From Aquabacterium parvum (GTDB lineage Bacteria; Pseudomonadota; Gammaproteobacteria; Burkholderiales; Burkholderiaceae_C): a DNA stretch of 64,000 bases. The first letter of the stretch is position 1; the number at the start of each line of letters is the position of its first letter. Shown piece after piece: positions 1-6,870 of this stretch. A model generated the notes under the pieces. The model was not told the DNA's origin and did no database searches. It saw nothing but the letters and a program-made list of their open reading frames with translations. Position numbers and translations under genes: made by a program. The stretch is from positions 1-64,000 of the forward strand of contig NZ_LFRI01000174.1 in NCBI RefSeq assembly GCF_001447195.1, in the 5' to 3' direction.

Positions 1-2
1 TC

Positions 3-119
3 GCCCGCAAGGGCCTGAAGGGCCTTTTTGCGCCCGCCTTGTGGCTGGCCATGTGGGGCATGTGGGTCCGAGCAAGCCTTGAACGCAGCCACGATCATGC
101 ACTCAAGGGCTCAAATTGA
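3..119 (+). CDS. Possible C-terminal end of a gene entering from the left
   Basis: A frame is open from the window edge to a TGA at 117-119. It encodes about 38 residues with a basic start (ARKGLKGLF), a hydrophobic stretch (residues about 9-21) and a polar tail. It may be the end of an upstream gene. Alternatively it may be a signal-peptide-like start for the next Sel1 protein, cut off by the in-frame TGA, because the paralogue downstream does have such a hydrophobic start. A weak GC-rich hairpin followed by TTTTT lies at about 11-30. Too little is visible to name it. Confidence 0.3.
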   Translation, partial: ARKGLKGLFAPALWLAMWGMWVRASLERSHDHALKGSN

Positions 120-122
120 ATT

Positions 123-1139
123 TTGCAAGGCCGACGATGTCAGGCCAAAGATACCCTCGTGACCATCTCAGCCTCCCCCGACATGGCCGGCCTGAGGACC
201 GATGCCGCTTTCACCTGCGCCAAGGAAGCTGACCGCATCCCTCCGCGTGATCCTGAAGCCGATCAGCTTTACCAACATGCCCGCTGGCTGCGGCGCAACA
301 ACTTGCTCAAGGATGATCCCGCCGTCTACGCAGGCATCGAGCGCTTGGTGCGTATTGCGACCGCACATGGGCACGACAAAGCCAACCTCGCCTTGCGTGG
401 CATGCTCAAGAATGGCCAGGCACAAAGCCCCAACCCGATCAAAGAAAGTGTGGATCTGGTCGAAGACCTGATACAGCGAGGCGTTCCTGGCGGCTACCAC
501 GACATGGGCAATTACCTCATGCAAGGCTATGGCGTTGTCGGCGACTTTGATTTGGGCAAGCGCTATTTCCGAAAGGCTGCAGACTTGGGCAGCCCGGATG
601 CCCAGTACCTGATCGGAGACAAGCTCATTGATACCCGGCGTCACCCTCCCGAGGTGGTGTTGATCGGTCTGCAGATGCTGCGCTGCGCGGCGGAGCAAGG
701 TCACACCGAGGCAGCAGTTGGCCTTGGTGTCTACATCTACGAAGAAAAGCCCAAAGAGGCCATGGAGGCATACCAGTTAGGGGCGAAAGCTGGAAACAGT
801 CTATGCGCAAGTCGGATGAAGCTGGGATTCAAGCTCGTTGATCCCAAGGAAATTGGGTACCTGGGCGTGACGCCTGATCCTGAACGCGCTCGTCGCTACG
901 AAATCATCTGGAAGTTTCTCTCCGACTACGACTATCTCGACCCCAAGGTCCCCGAGATCGACGAGATCGTGCCCTTGCCACCGGCTCAGCTGCCGCCATG
1001 GGATGGCAAGTTCAAATGGCTGGAGGAGCACAAGGCCAACGTGCCGCCGCCTTTGCCCTCTGAGAAGCGCATCGAGGAGATGGCGCGCGCCAAGGGGCTA
1101 GACCCCAAGACCGGGCGGCCGGTATCTAGCGGTATGTGA
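123..1139 (+). CDS. Sel1-repeat protein of the DUF6396-like type
   Basis: A protein of up to 338 residues built of helical Sel1/TPR-like units. The clearest unit covers residues 124-170 (GYHDMGNYL, GVVGDFDLGKRYFRKAADLGSPDAQY). A conserved tail near residues 283-320 has the pattern IVPLPPAQLPPWDGKF, which I associate with DUF6396-type Sel1 proteins that are common in Burkholderiales and often found near secretion effectors. Function is unknown; a scaffold or immunity-like role is only a guess. The first possible start is TTG at 123, directly after an in-frame stop; GTG at 162 or ATG at 183 are equally possible. No signal peptide is seen, unlike in the paralogue that follows 133 bases later, so the N terminus may have been lost. 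Confidence 0.7.
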   Translation: MQGRRCQAKDTLVTISASPDMAGLRTDAAFTCAKEADRIPPRDPEADQLYQHARWLRRNNLLKDDPAVYAGIERLVRIATAHGHDKANLALRGMLKNGQAQSPNPIKESVDLVEDLIQRGVPGGYHDMGNYLMQGYGVVGDFDLGKRYFRKAADLGSPDAQYLIGDKLIDTRRHPPEVVLIGLQMLRCAAEQGHTEAAVGLGVYIYEEKPKEAMEAYQLGAKAGNSLCASRMKLGFKLVDPKEIGYLGVTPDPERARRYEIIWKFLSDYDYLDPKVPEIDEIVPLPPAQLPPWDGKFKWLEEHKANVPPPLPSEKRIEEMARAKGLDPKTGRPVSSGM

Positions 1140-1272
1140 CGCGGTTCCAGCACAAGTGCGTGGTGCTTCGATGATCTTGATCGACTCGCGAGTGGTCTCT
1201 GTGGAAGAAAGCCCTTTGCATGTGGCTGCCGTGTTGCCGTTGAGAATCCTTCATGCTGTTGGAACTCGAGGC

Positions 1273-2382
1273 ATGAACATCGGTGCCATCAACGCGCTGG
1301 TCGTGGATCTCACCCGGAGCCTGATCGCTTTGACGCTGTTGGTGTTCGCCCATGCTTCTCCAGTCTGGGCCGCCAGCAAGGCCGTGCAGTTGTCCCCATT
1401 GGCCTTTCTCTGCTCCGCTGAGAGCGAGCACCTTCCCACCGTGTCGGCCGACGTCGAGCGGGTTTTTCAGCGGGGTCTTCACCTGTTGAACCAGCGATCG
1501 AACACATCGCTGCGCGAGTCGCAGATGGCCGAGTTCAACGAGGTGGCGCGCTACCTCCGCGTTGCCCATGCGCACGGGCATCCGAAGGCGGGCTGGCACC
1601 TGATGAACTGGTTGTACGTGTTGGTGGACCAGTCATACGACGGGGTTGCCACGCCCTTGCGGATGAATCGGCAGGAAGAGGTCGAACGTGTCATCGCGCA
1701 GATGATCGACAGGCGCCTGCCCGACGGCTACCTGCGCCGTGGCGGTTTTGCGGAACAGGGGTGGGACCTTCAGCAGGCCCTGGACGACTATCGCATGGCC
1801 GCTGACCTGGGCAGCCCGGTGGCCCAGCACAAGCTGGCTGAATGGCTGCTGGGTGACTCCACCATGGCGAAGGTGGTCGATGTGGCCAGGCCGGGAACCA
1901 GGGACTTGGGCATGGCTTTGCATCGCTGCGCCGCCCAGCAAGGTCACGCACCTTCGATCACCGTCGTGGCGGGTGATTTGCTCAGGGCGAAGAACTTCGC
2001 CGAGGGCTTGCCCATGCTGCAGCGTGCCGTGGCCGCCGGCAGCGCGGAGGCGGCCCACAACATGAAAGCCATCTTCGAGGGCGAGCGGCGAGGCCGTTGG
2101 CCCTTCCGAGCGCGGGCGGTCGAACCCGATCCAGCGCGGGCCGATCGGTACGAGCGCATCCGGATGTTCCTCATTGGCCATGAATCTGACAGAGGGGTGT
2201 TGCCCGATCTGGATCGCATCGTCCCGTTGCCGCCGGCGCCACTGCCGAAGTGGTCTGGCCGATTCCAATGGGACAGCACACCACGTCCGGTTCCGGATCG
2301 GCCTGACGAGGGCCTGATGGAGCGTTTGTGCCGAGAGAAGGGGCTCCACTTTTCAACGGGCTTGCCACTGTTCAGGCAATGA
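1273..2382 (+). CDS. Exported Sel1-repeat protein, paralogue of the preceding gene
   Basis: 369 residues from the ATG at 1273. The frame is open upstream to a GTG at 1156, but the ATG places a good signal peptide at the very start (RSLIALTLLVFAHASPVWA, cleavage near residue 33). The rest parallels the upstream protein: a Sel1 unit (DDYRMAADLGSPVAQHKLAEWLL), the IVPLPPAPLPKWSGRFQW tail and a closing LCREKGLHFSTGLPL segment that matches ARAKGLDPKTGRPV in the first copy. The two genes therefore look like a diverged tandem duplication. A periplasmic location is inferred from the signal peptide; the function is unknown. Confidence 0.7.
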   Translation: MNIGAINALVVDLTRSLIALTLLVFAHASPVWAASKAVQLSPLAFLCSAESEHLPTVSADVERVFQRGLHLLNQRSNTSLRESQMAEFNEVARYLRVAHAHGHPKAGWHLMNWLYVLVDQSYDGVATPLRMNRQEEVERVIAQMIDRRLPDGYLRRGGFAEQGWDLQQALDDYRMAADLGSPVAQHKLAEWLLGDSTMAKVVDVARPGTRDLGMALHRCAAQQGHAPSITVVAGDLLRAKNFAEGLPMLQRAVAAGSAEAAHNMKAIFEGERRGRWPFRARAVEPDPARADRYERIRMFLIGHESDRGVLPDLDRIVPLPPAPLPKWSGRFQWDSTPRPVPDRPDEGLMERLCREKGLHFSTGLPLFRQ

Positions 2383-2429
2383 CTTCCCATGGGCATCGTT
2401 CATGTGGGCGGTGCTGCGAGGGGATCCGT

Positions 2430-2445
2430 CCCCCGTTAGAGGGGG
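2430..2445 (+). other. GC hairpin upstream of the TOMM operon
   Basis: CCCCC (2430-2434), a six-base loop and GGGGG (2441-2445) can pair. No run of T follows, so it is not a typical intrinsic terminator. It lies in the 164-base gap between the Sel1 gene and the small ORF at 2547, where I see no clear promoter. Confidence 0.25.
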
Positions 2446-2546
2446 GCGTGTTGCGTTCGACCGCGCGCGCCAGCCCCGAGAATCACGTCCATCACAAAGC
2501 CTTGCCCCGCGCACGGCCTCAAGGCACAAATCAAGGAGAGCAATCC

Positions 2547-2630
2547 ATGTACCGCACCGTTTTCATGGGTGTGTTGACCGGCGCCATGGCGCGGCCGATT
2601 GCTTGTGTTTCAGGCGCCCCTCTTCGCTGA
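2547..2630 (+). CDS. 27-residue ORF with strong ribosome binding site, possible leader peptide
   Basis: ATG at 2547 is preceded at ideal distance (seven bases) by AAGGAG (2534-2539), the best Shine-Dalgarno in this part of the window. The product (MYRTVFMGVLTGAMARPIAC...) has a short hydrophobic start and only one Cys, so it does not look like a heterocyclised core. The stop at 2628-2630 lies seven bases before the ATG of the E1-like gene. This fits a translated leader peptide coupling translation to the operon. It could also be the remaining start of a decayed secreted protein. Confidence 0.4.
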   Translation: MYRTVFMGVLTGAMARPIACVSGAPLR

Positions 2631-2637
2631 ACAGCCG

Positions 2638-3438
2638 ATGTCGCAAGTGGCAACGCAAAGCTGGCGCATCAGCCCCGCCTGGCGCATCGAATCGCTGGGC
2701 GAGCACCTGCTGGTGCAGGCCGGCGCTGACGAGGTTTACCTCATCGACGAAGCGCCGCCGGCCCTGCACGCTCGCCTGATCGAGCTGTGCGAGGGCGGCG
2801 ACGCTGCCACCTGGGCAAATGACCCACAGCTCGGCGCTGCACTGAGGCAACTCAGGCGGCTGGGTGCGCTGGTGCCCGAGGGCGCACAGCGCCCGTTCGA
2901 GGCCCATGCCCGACTGGTGTGGTTCGGTGCCGAGTGCGAGGCCCTGGCCGAAGGCTTGAGCCGCCAGGGCTGGCGGCTCGCATCTGCCTCGGACGATGCG
3001 CCCCTGACCTTGCTTGTGCGCACCTCAGCGAGCTGGGCAGAGCTGTTGCAGCAATACACCGCGTGGGATCGGCGAGGGCCTCACCTGCTGGTGGACCTTG
3101 CCCACCACCACACCTTGAGCGTGGGGCCCCTGGTGGTGCCAGGTCAGACCGCCTGCGTGTCTTGCCTGGGACAGCGTGTGCTCCAGCGATGGGGCGACCT
3201 GCAGCCGCCGCCTGAGCCCGAAATGTTGCGTCGGGCCGCCGGTGTCGCTGCCTTGTTGTCCGATGTCGTGCGACTGGGGCCCGAGCTGGTGGAGCGGGTG
3301 GCGGCGCTCGACCTGCGTCAGCTGCGCCTGAGCCGACATCACGTGCACGTGCAGCCCGGCTGCCCCGTCTGCCAGGCCTCGCGCCAAGACGAGGATGCCG
3401 AACTGGCACCGCCTTTCAACCTGCCGTGGGTCCGTTGA
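2638..3438 (+). CDS. TOMM leader-peptide-binding E1-like cyclodehydratase partner
   Basis: 266 residues. In TOMM (linear azol(in)e peptide) systems this protein binds the precursor leader through an N-terminal winged-helix RRE domain and presents it to the YcaO enzyme. Visible here are an N-terminal RRE-like region (about 1-80), the typical GPLVVPGQTACVSC segment with C173 and C176, and a second pair C242/C245 in PGCPVC. The four cysteines would hold the structural zinc of the family (TIGR03882-like). It is shorter than many relatives. The ATG at 2638 is chosen because the frame further upstream (TTG 2599) overlaps the 27-residue ORF. It is the first of eight genes with gaps of 32 bases or less and is followed by the candidate precursor and YcaO. 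Confidence 0.85.
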   Translation: MSQVATQSWRISPAWRIESLGEHLLVQAGADEVYLIDEAPPALHARLIELCEGGDAATWANDPQLGAALRQLRRLGALVPEGAQRPFEAHARLVWFGAECEALAEGLSRQGWRLASASDDAPLTLLVRTSASWAELLQQYTAWDRRGPHLLVDLAHHHTLSVGPLVVPGQTACVSCLGQRVLQRWGDLQPPPEPEMLRRAAGVAALLSDVVRLGPELVERVAALDLRQLRLSRHHVHVQPGCPVCQASRQDEDAELAPPFNLPWVR

Positions 3439-3470
3439 CCTGACGGTGTGCTTCCCAGCGAATTCTCCGA

Positions 3471-4067
3471 ATGATCAAACTGCCGACTCAGTTCGACGCC
3501 CGCGCGCGTCAGCACCTTGAAACGGCTGCCGCTGGCGGCTCAACCAGCACGTGCTGCAGCAGTTGCGTGGTCACCTTGGGCAGCGCCGTGGTTGCATCGA
3601 GCATGTACCTGGCGCACCTGCGCAAGCGGGCGCGAGGCGCTGGCGAAGACGGCGTGCCCGCTGCCGGGCCGATCGAGCCCACGAACCCGTGGGCTCATCC
3701 CGAAGGCGTGGCGCCCGCAGACGCGGCGATCTCCAGCGCCAACGCGGTCAACAGCGAGGCCAGCGGTGCATCGAGCCTGGCCGCGACACCGAGCACCTCG
3801 CCCGCTGACGAGCCCAGCCTGTTGTCGTCAACCTGGTTCTGGGTGGTGATGGTGATTGTGTTCGCCTTGTTTGGCTCCATGCTGGGTGACATCGGCGCCA
3901 TCGTGATCTCGTCGGGCTTGGCCCTGCTGTCCTTGGTCGGCTGGGTCAGGCTTCACCAACGCGCCGGGATCGGGCCTGTGCAGGCCATCGTGGTGGGCGT
4001 GGTGTCGCTGGTCCTCATCCTGGGGGCGATCGTGCTCGAGGCCATGGCCTGGATGGGCGCGCTCTGA
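3471..4067 (+). CDS. Candidate TOMM precursor fused to a membrane domain
   Basis: 198 residues, located between the E1-like and YcaO genes, where a precursor would be expected. Residues 1-23 resemble a leader ending in AAAGG. Residues 24-32 read STSTCCSSC, a dense run of Ser, Thr and Cys of the kind that YcaO enzymes convert to azolines. A hydrophobic stretch (33-50, CVVTLGSAVVASSMYL) follows directly, then a Lys/Arg cluster, a Pro/Ala/Ser-rich linker (55-118), and two strongly hydrophobic segments (about 121-160 and 168-194). Streptolysin-type precursors are normally 50-60 residues, so the membrane tail is unusual. No Shine-Dalgarno is evident before ATG 3471. Seen: the motif, hydrophobicity and position. 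Inferred: that it is the modified substrate. It could instead be an unmodified membrane partner or immunity protein. Confidence 0.65.
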   Translation: MIKLPTQFDARARQHLETAAAGGSTSTCCSSCVVTLGSAVVASSMYLAHLRKRARGAGEDGVPAAGPIEPTNPWAHPEGVAPADAAISSANAVNSEASGASSLAATPSTSPADEPSLLSSTWFWVVMVIVFALFGSMLGDIGAIVISSGLALLSLVGWVRLHQRAGIGPVQAIVVGVVSLVLILGAIVLEAMAWMGAL

Positions 4068-4070
4068 GTC

Positions 4071-5375
4071 ATGGCGCTGGCCCTTGCATCGACGTTGCCC
4101 ACGCCCGCATCGCATGCCACCCTGATGGCGGCTGCAGACGCGCGCACTGGCATCTGCCTGCCATGGCACCGGGCTCGCGCCGAGGCCTGGGAGGTGCCAG
4201 GCATGGTCCACGTGGCGGTGCCAGCCGAGCCTGTCAACGACTGGCAAGGGGTGTCTGGCGCCGTGGCCTGGCAAGACCCGGTGCAGGCCTGTGAGGCCGC
4301 TTTGGCCGAGGCCCTGGAGCGCTATGCCGCGGCGAGGGCGTCGGTGCCTGTTCGTCGCCGCGCGGACGTGCCTGAGCTTGAACTGTGGGCGGAAGACCGC
4401 TTCGCCCTGTACTCGTCCGCCCAGCGTGCGCAAGCCGGGTTTCCCTGGCCCATGCCCGTGGGTGACGACGATGGCTTCAGCCCGGTTTTTCGCCTGCATG
4501 ACAACCAGCGGGTGTGGGTGCCGCAAGAGCTGGTGGGCCTGGGTGTGAGGGCAGGGCGAGCGCGCATGCCTTCCACCTCCAGCGGGCTGGCGGCCCAAAA
4601 GGACACGGCTGGCTCGGGGCCCTGGCGAGCCCTGTTGCGAGCCACCCAAGAAGTGCTGGAGCGCGATGCGCTGGCGGTGACCTGGCTCAATGGACTGGGG
4701 GGCCTGGAAATTGACTTGCCCGAGCGATGCGAGAGCGTGGCGTCGGCCATCGGGGCCGAGGTGGTGGCGCTGGACCTGACCCAGGCCTGGAGCCCTCACC
4801 CGGTGGTCGCCGTGATGGGGCGTCACCATGCGCGCGGGCAGGTCCGCCACGCGTTCGGCATCGCCTGCCGAGCCACGCTGGACGAGGCCATCGACAAGGC
4901 CTGGCTGGAATGGGCGCAAAGCCTGCGCTTTGCGGATCACCTCGTGCAACAGTTTTCGGTGCCGGCTGAGCCTGCTGCGCTGCGTCGCTTTGACGAGCAC
5001 GCGGCTTACTACACCTGTCATCCCCAGGGTTGGGCGCAACTGCCTTTGTTGAAACACCGCAGGCGTCGGGCGCATGACGCGATGACCAAGGAGTCGGCAC
5101 ACACCGGCCCCCAAAGCGAGCTGTCGCAACTGCAAGACCTCGTCCTTTGCCTGCTGGAGCACGGCATCGAGTTGGCCTATCGCGAGCTCACGCCCCCTGA
5201 TGTGGCCCAGGCGGGGCTCAGGGTGGTCCGTGTGTTGTCGCCGCAGTTGTCTTTGCTGCACGCAGACGAACGCGCTCCCTTCCTCGGCGGGCGAACCGGT
5301 GACTGGCGCTGGCGCTACCCGGATGCCGTGGCCCATCACCCGCTGTCCAACCCCTGGCCTCACCCCCTGGGCTGA
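4071..5375 (+). CDS. YcaO-type TOMM cyclodehydratase
   Basis: 434 residues. YcaO enzymes use ATP to activate backbone amides so that Cys, Ser and Thr side chains cyclise to azolines. Diagnostic stretches are the ATP/Mg-binding region CEAALAEALERYAA (about 74-87), a second one ATQEVLERDALAVTW (about 187-202) and GIACRATLDEAIDKAWLEW further on. The protein ends PWPHPLG, giving the PxPxP motif (428-432) that is characteristic of the active C terminus of YcaO cyclodehydratases. The gene starts three bases after the candidate precursor and 13 bases before the SagB-like dehydrogenase. The E1-like partner is encoded as a separate gene rather than fused. Confidence 0.9.
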   Translation: MALALASTLPTPASHATLMAAADARTGICLPWHRARAEAWEVPGMVHVAVPAEPVNDWQGVSGAVAWQDPVQACEAALAEALERYAAARASVPVRRRADVPELELWAEDRFALYSSAQRAQAGFPWPMPVGDDDGFSPVFRLHDNQRVWVPQELVGLGVRAGRARMPSTSSGLAAQKDTAGSGPWRALLRATQEVLERDALAVTWLNGLGGLEIDLPERCESVASAIGAEVVALDLTQAWSPHPVVAVMGRHHARGQVRHAFGIACRATLDEAIDKAWLEWAQSLRFADHLVQQFSVPAEPAALRRFDEHAAYYTCHPQGWAQLPLLKHRRRRAHDAMTKESAHTGPQSELSQLQDLVLCLLEHGIELAYRELTPPDVAQAGLRVVRVLSPQLSLLHADERAPFLGGRTGDWRWRYPDAVAHHPLSNPWPHPLG

Positions 5376-5388
5376 TGACGAGGCAGCC

Positions 5389-6246
5389 ATGAACGAAATC
5401 AATCCACCCTTCATCGATGCGACAGTGGTGCCGCATTGGACGTCGAGCCTGCCCCGTGCGGACCTGGATCCGGCTGTGGCTGGGCCCGATGTGGGCGCCC
5501 CTTGCTTCAAGGCATTCTGGCGGGCCAGCGAACTCAACCCGACGCGCGCGTTGCTCATGCATCAGCGCATCGAAGAGGACGCCGCACTCGAGCACGAGCC
5601 GTTGCGCGCCTGCTTCAGCTCGGCGGCTCAGCCCTTGCCAGCTCCCGATGCCTCGGTGGTCGATGCCTGGGCACCTCGGCGCAGCGTGCGAGCGTTCTCC
5701 GATCGGGCGATCGAGCTGGCGGATTTGTCAGCCTTGTTGTGGCCCATGGCGCGGCGTCACGATGGCGGCCGAGGGCTCGCGTCGGGTGGCGGCAAGTACC
5801 CCTTGCAAGTGCACGTGATCGGGTGGCGGCTGGCCCGAGAGGGGGCGGTGTTGGCGCCCTCCGTTCAGGGATACGACCCCCTGTCGCATGGTTTGACGCC
5901 GATCGGTCAGGCACCCGATTGGGCGCGGCTCAAGCCCATCCTGGGTGTCGACATGGACAGCCCTGCAGCGGTCCTGGTGGTGACCGCTCAAGCTGGCCCC
6001 CACGTGAACAAATACGGTGAGCGAGGCGGGCGATTCATGTTGCTGGAGGCCGGCTCCTGGCTTGGCGCCTGGCAGGCTCAGACCGCGCGCATGGGCCTGG
6101 GAGGCCTGGTCATCGGGGCCTTTCAGGACCGCGCCTTGTTGCGTGAACTGGGGCCTCACGTCGGTGCGCAGGGGCAGGCACCGGCGGACGCGGTCAGCGA
6201 GCACGTGATCGCGGCCGTGTATGCGCTGGGGTGGCCTGCGTCGTGA
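5389..6246 (+). CDS. SagB-type FMN-dependent azoline dehydrogenase
   Basis: 285 residues from the ATG at 5389; the frame is open further upstream but overlaps ycaO there. It belongs to the nitroreductase-like family that oxidises azolines to aromatic azoles with FMN. Evidence is the RRSVRAFSDRAI segment (98-109), which is the FMN phosphate region, the GGGKYPLQVHVIGWR segment typical of SagB proteins, and KYGERGGRFMLLEAGSWLGAWQAQTARMGLGG near residues 210-240, followed by VIGAF. The stop overlaps the GTG start of the next gene by four bases (GTGA), so the two are translationally coupled. Its presence implies the end product carries thiazoles or oxazoles, not only azolines. Confidence 0.87.
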   Translation: MNEINPPFIDATVVPHWTSSLPRADLDPAVAGPDVGAPCFKAFWRASELNPTRALLMHQRIEEDAALEHEPLRACFSSAAQPLPAPDASVVDAWAPRRSVRAFSDRAIELADLSALLWPMARRHDGGRGLASGGGKYPLQVHVIGWRLAREGAVLAPSVQGYDPLSHGLTPIGQAPDWARLKPILGVDMDSPAAVLVVTAQAGPHVNKYGERGGRFMLLEAGSWLGAWQAQTARMGLGGLVIGAFQDRALLRELGPHVGAQGQAPADAVSEHVIAAVYALGWPAS

Positions 6247-6857
6247 GCGAGCGAGCCAGCCGTTCTCAATCGGTGACCTTGCTGATGGCCTGCGCGGCGG
6301 TGTTCGCTGCGGGCTACCAGCTGACGCTGCGCCGCGCGCTGCGCCTCGAAGACCTGCCGGGGTCGCAAGGGCCGTGGGATGCCTGGGTGCCTTTCTGGCC
6401 GGCCAGCATCGTGGTCTATTGCAGCATCAACGTGGCTTATGTGCTGGCCTTCTTCGTGGCCCGCGATGGCGTCAGCCTTCACAGGTTGGCTGCTCGCTTG
6501 TTGCTGGTGCAGCTGGCTTGCTTCGCGTGTTTCGCGTGGTGGCCCATGCGCTTGCAGCGCTGGCCTGACGTGGGTGGTTCGGTGTGGGCGCCGTGGTTCC
6601 AGGCCCTGGCCACCTTTGACGGGGCGAGCAACCTCGTGCCTTCGCTGCATGTGGCCATCCTGGGTGTGCTCTGGTCTCACTGGCGATCGGTGCTGAGCGC
6701 GCGCTGGGCCCGAGGCGGGTGCGATGCGTGGGCCGTGGGTGTTGCGCTGTCTGCCCTGACCACCTGGCAGCACAACGTGATCGACGTGCTGGCCGGTGCA
6801 GGTTTGGCCTGGGTGGTGGTGCGCTGGGTCGTCAGAGACGAAACAGCGCCTTCTTGA
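6243..6857 (+). CDS. PAP2-like integral membrane protein in the TOMM operon
   Basis: 204 residues from GTG 6243, overlapping the sagB-like stop. It has about five hydrophobic segments. Near the C terminus NLVPSLHVAI and, about 60 residues later, WQHNVIDVLAGAG match the PSGH-like and HxxxD motifs of the PAP2 phosphatase/inositolphosphotransferase fold (pattern SLH...H...D). This suggests a membrane enzyme acting on lipid phosphates, or a catalytically changed relative. In this operon it may protect the producer membrane or help export or maturation, since no ABC transporter or CAAX protease immunity gene is seen. That role is inference only. Confidence 0.65.
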   Translation: MSERASRSQSVTLLMACAAVFAAGYQLTLRRALRLEDLPGSQGPWDAWVPFWPASIVVYCSINVAYVLAFFVARDGVSLHRLAARLLLVQLACFACFAWWPMRLQRWPDVGGSVWAPWFQALATFDGASNLVPSLHVAILGVLWSHWRSVLSARWARGGCDAWAVGVALSALTTWQHNVIDVLAGAGLAWVVVRWVVRDETAPS

Positions 6858-6870
6858 AAGAACAATCAAC

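Noticed and set aside
2421..2445. GGGGATCC/CCCCC/GGGGGG stretch as a terminator after the Sel1 genes
   Set aside because: No T-run follows, and alternative pairings compete; kept only as a weak hairpin.
3828..5558. Long open frame on the minus strand opposite the precursor and ycaO genes (576 codons)
   Set aside because: Its product is rich in His, Arg and Gln without any family motif, as expected for the complement of high-GC coding DNA; the plus-strand genes have clear motifs.
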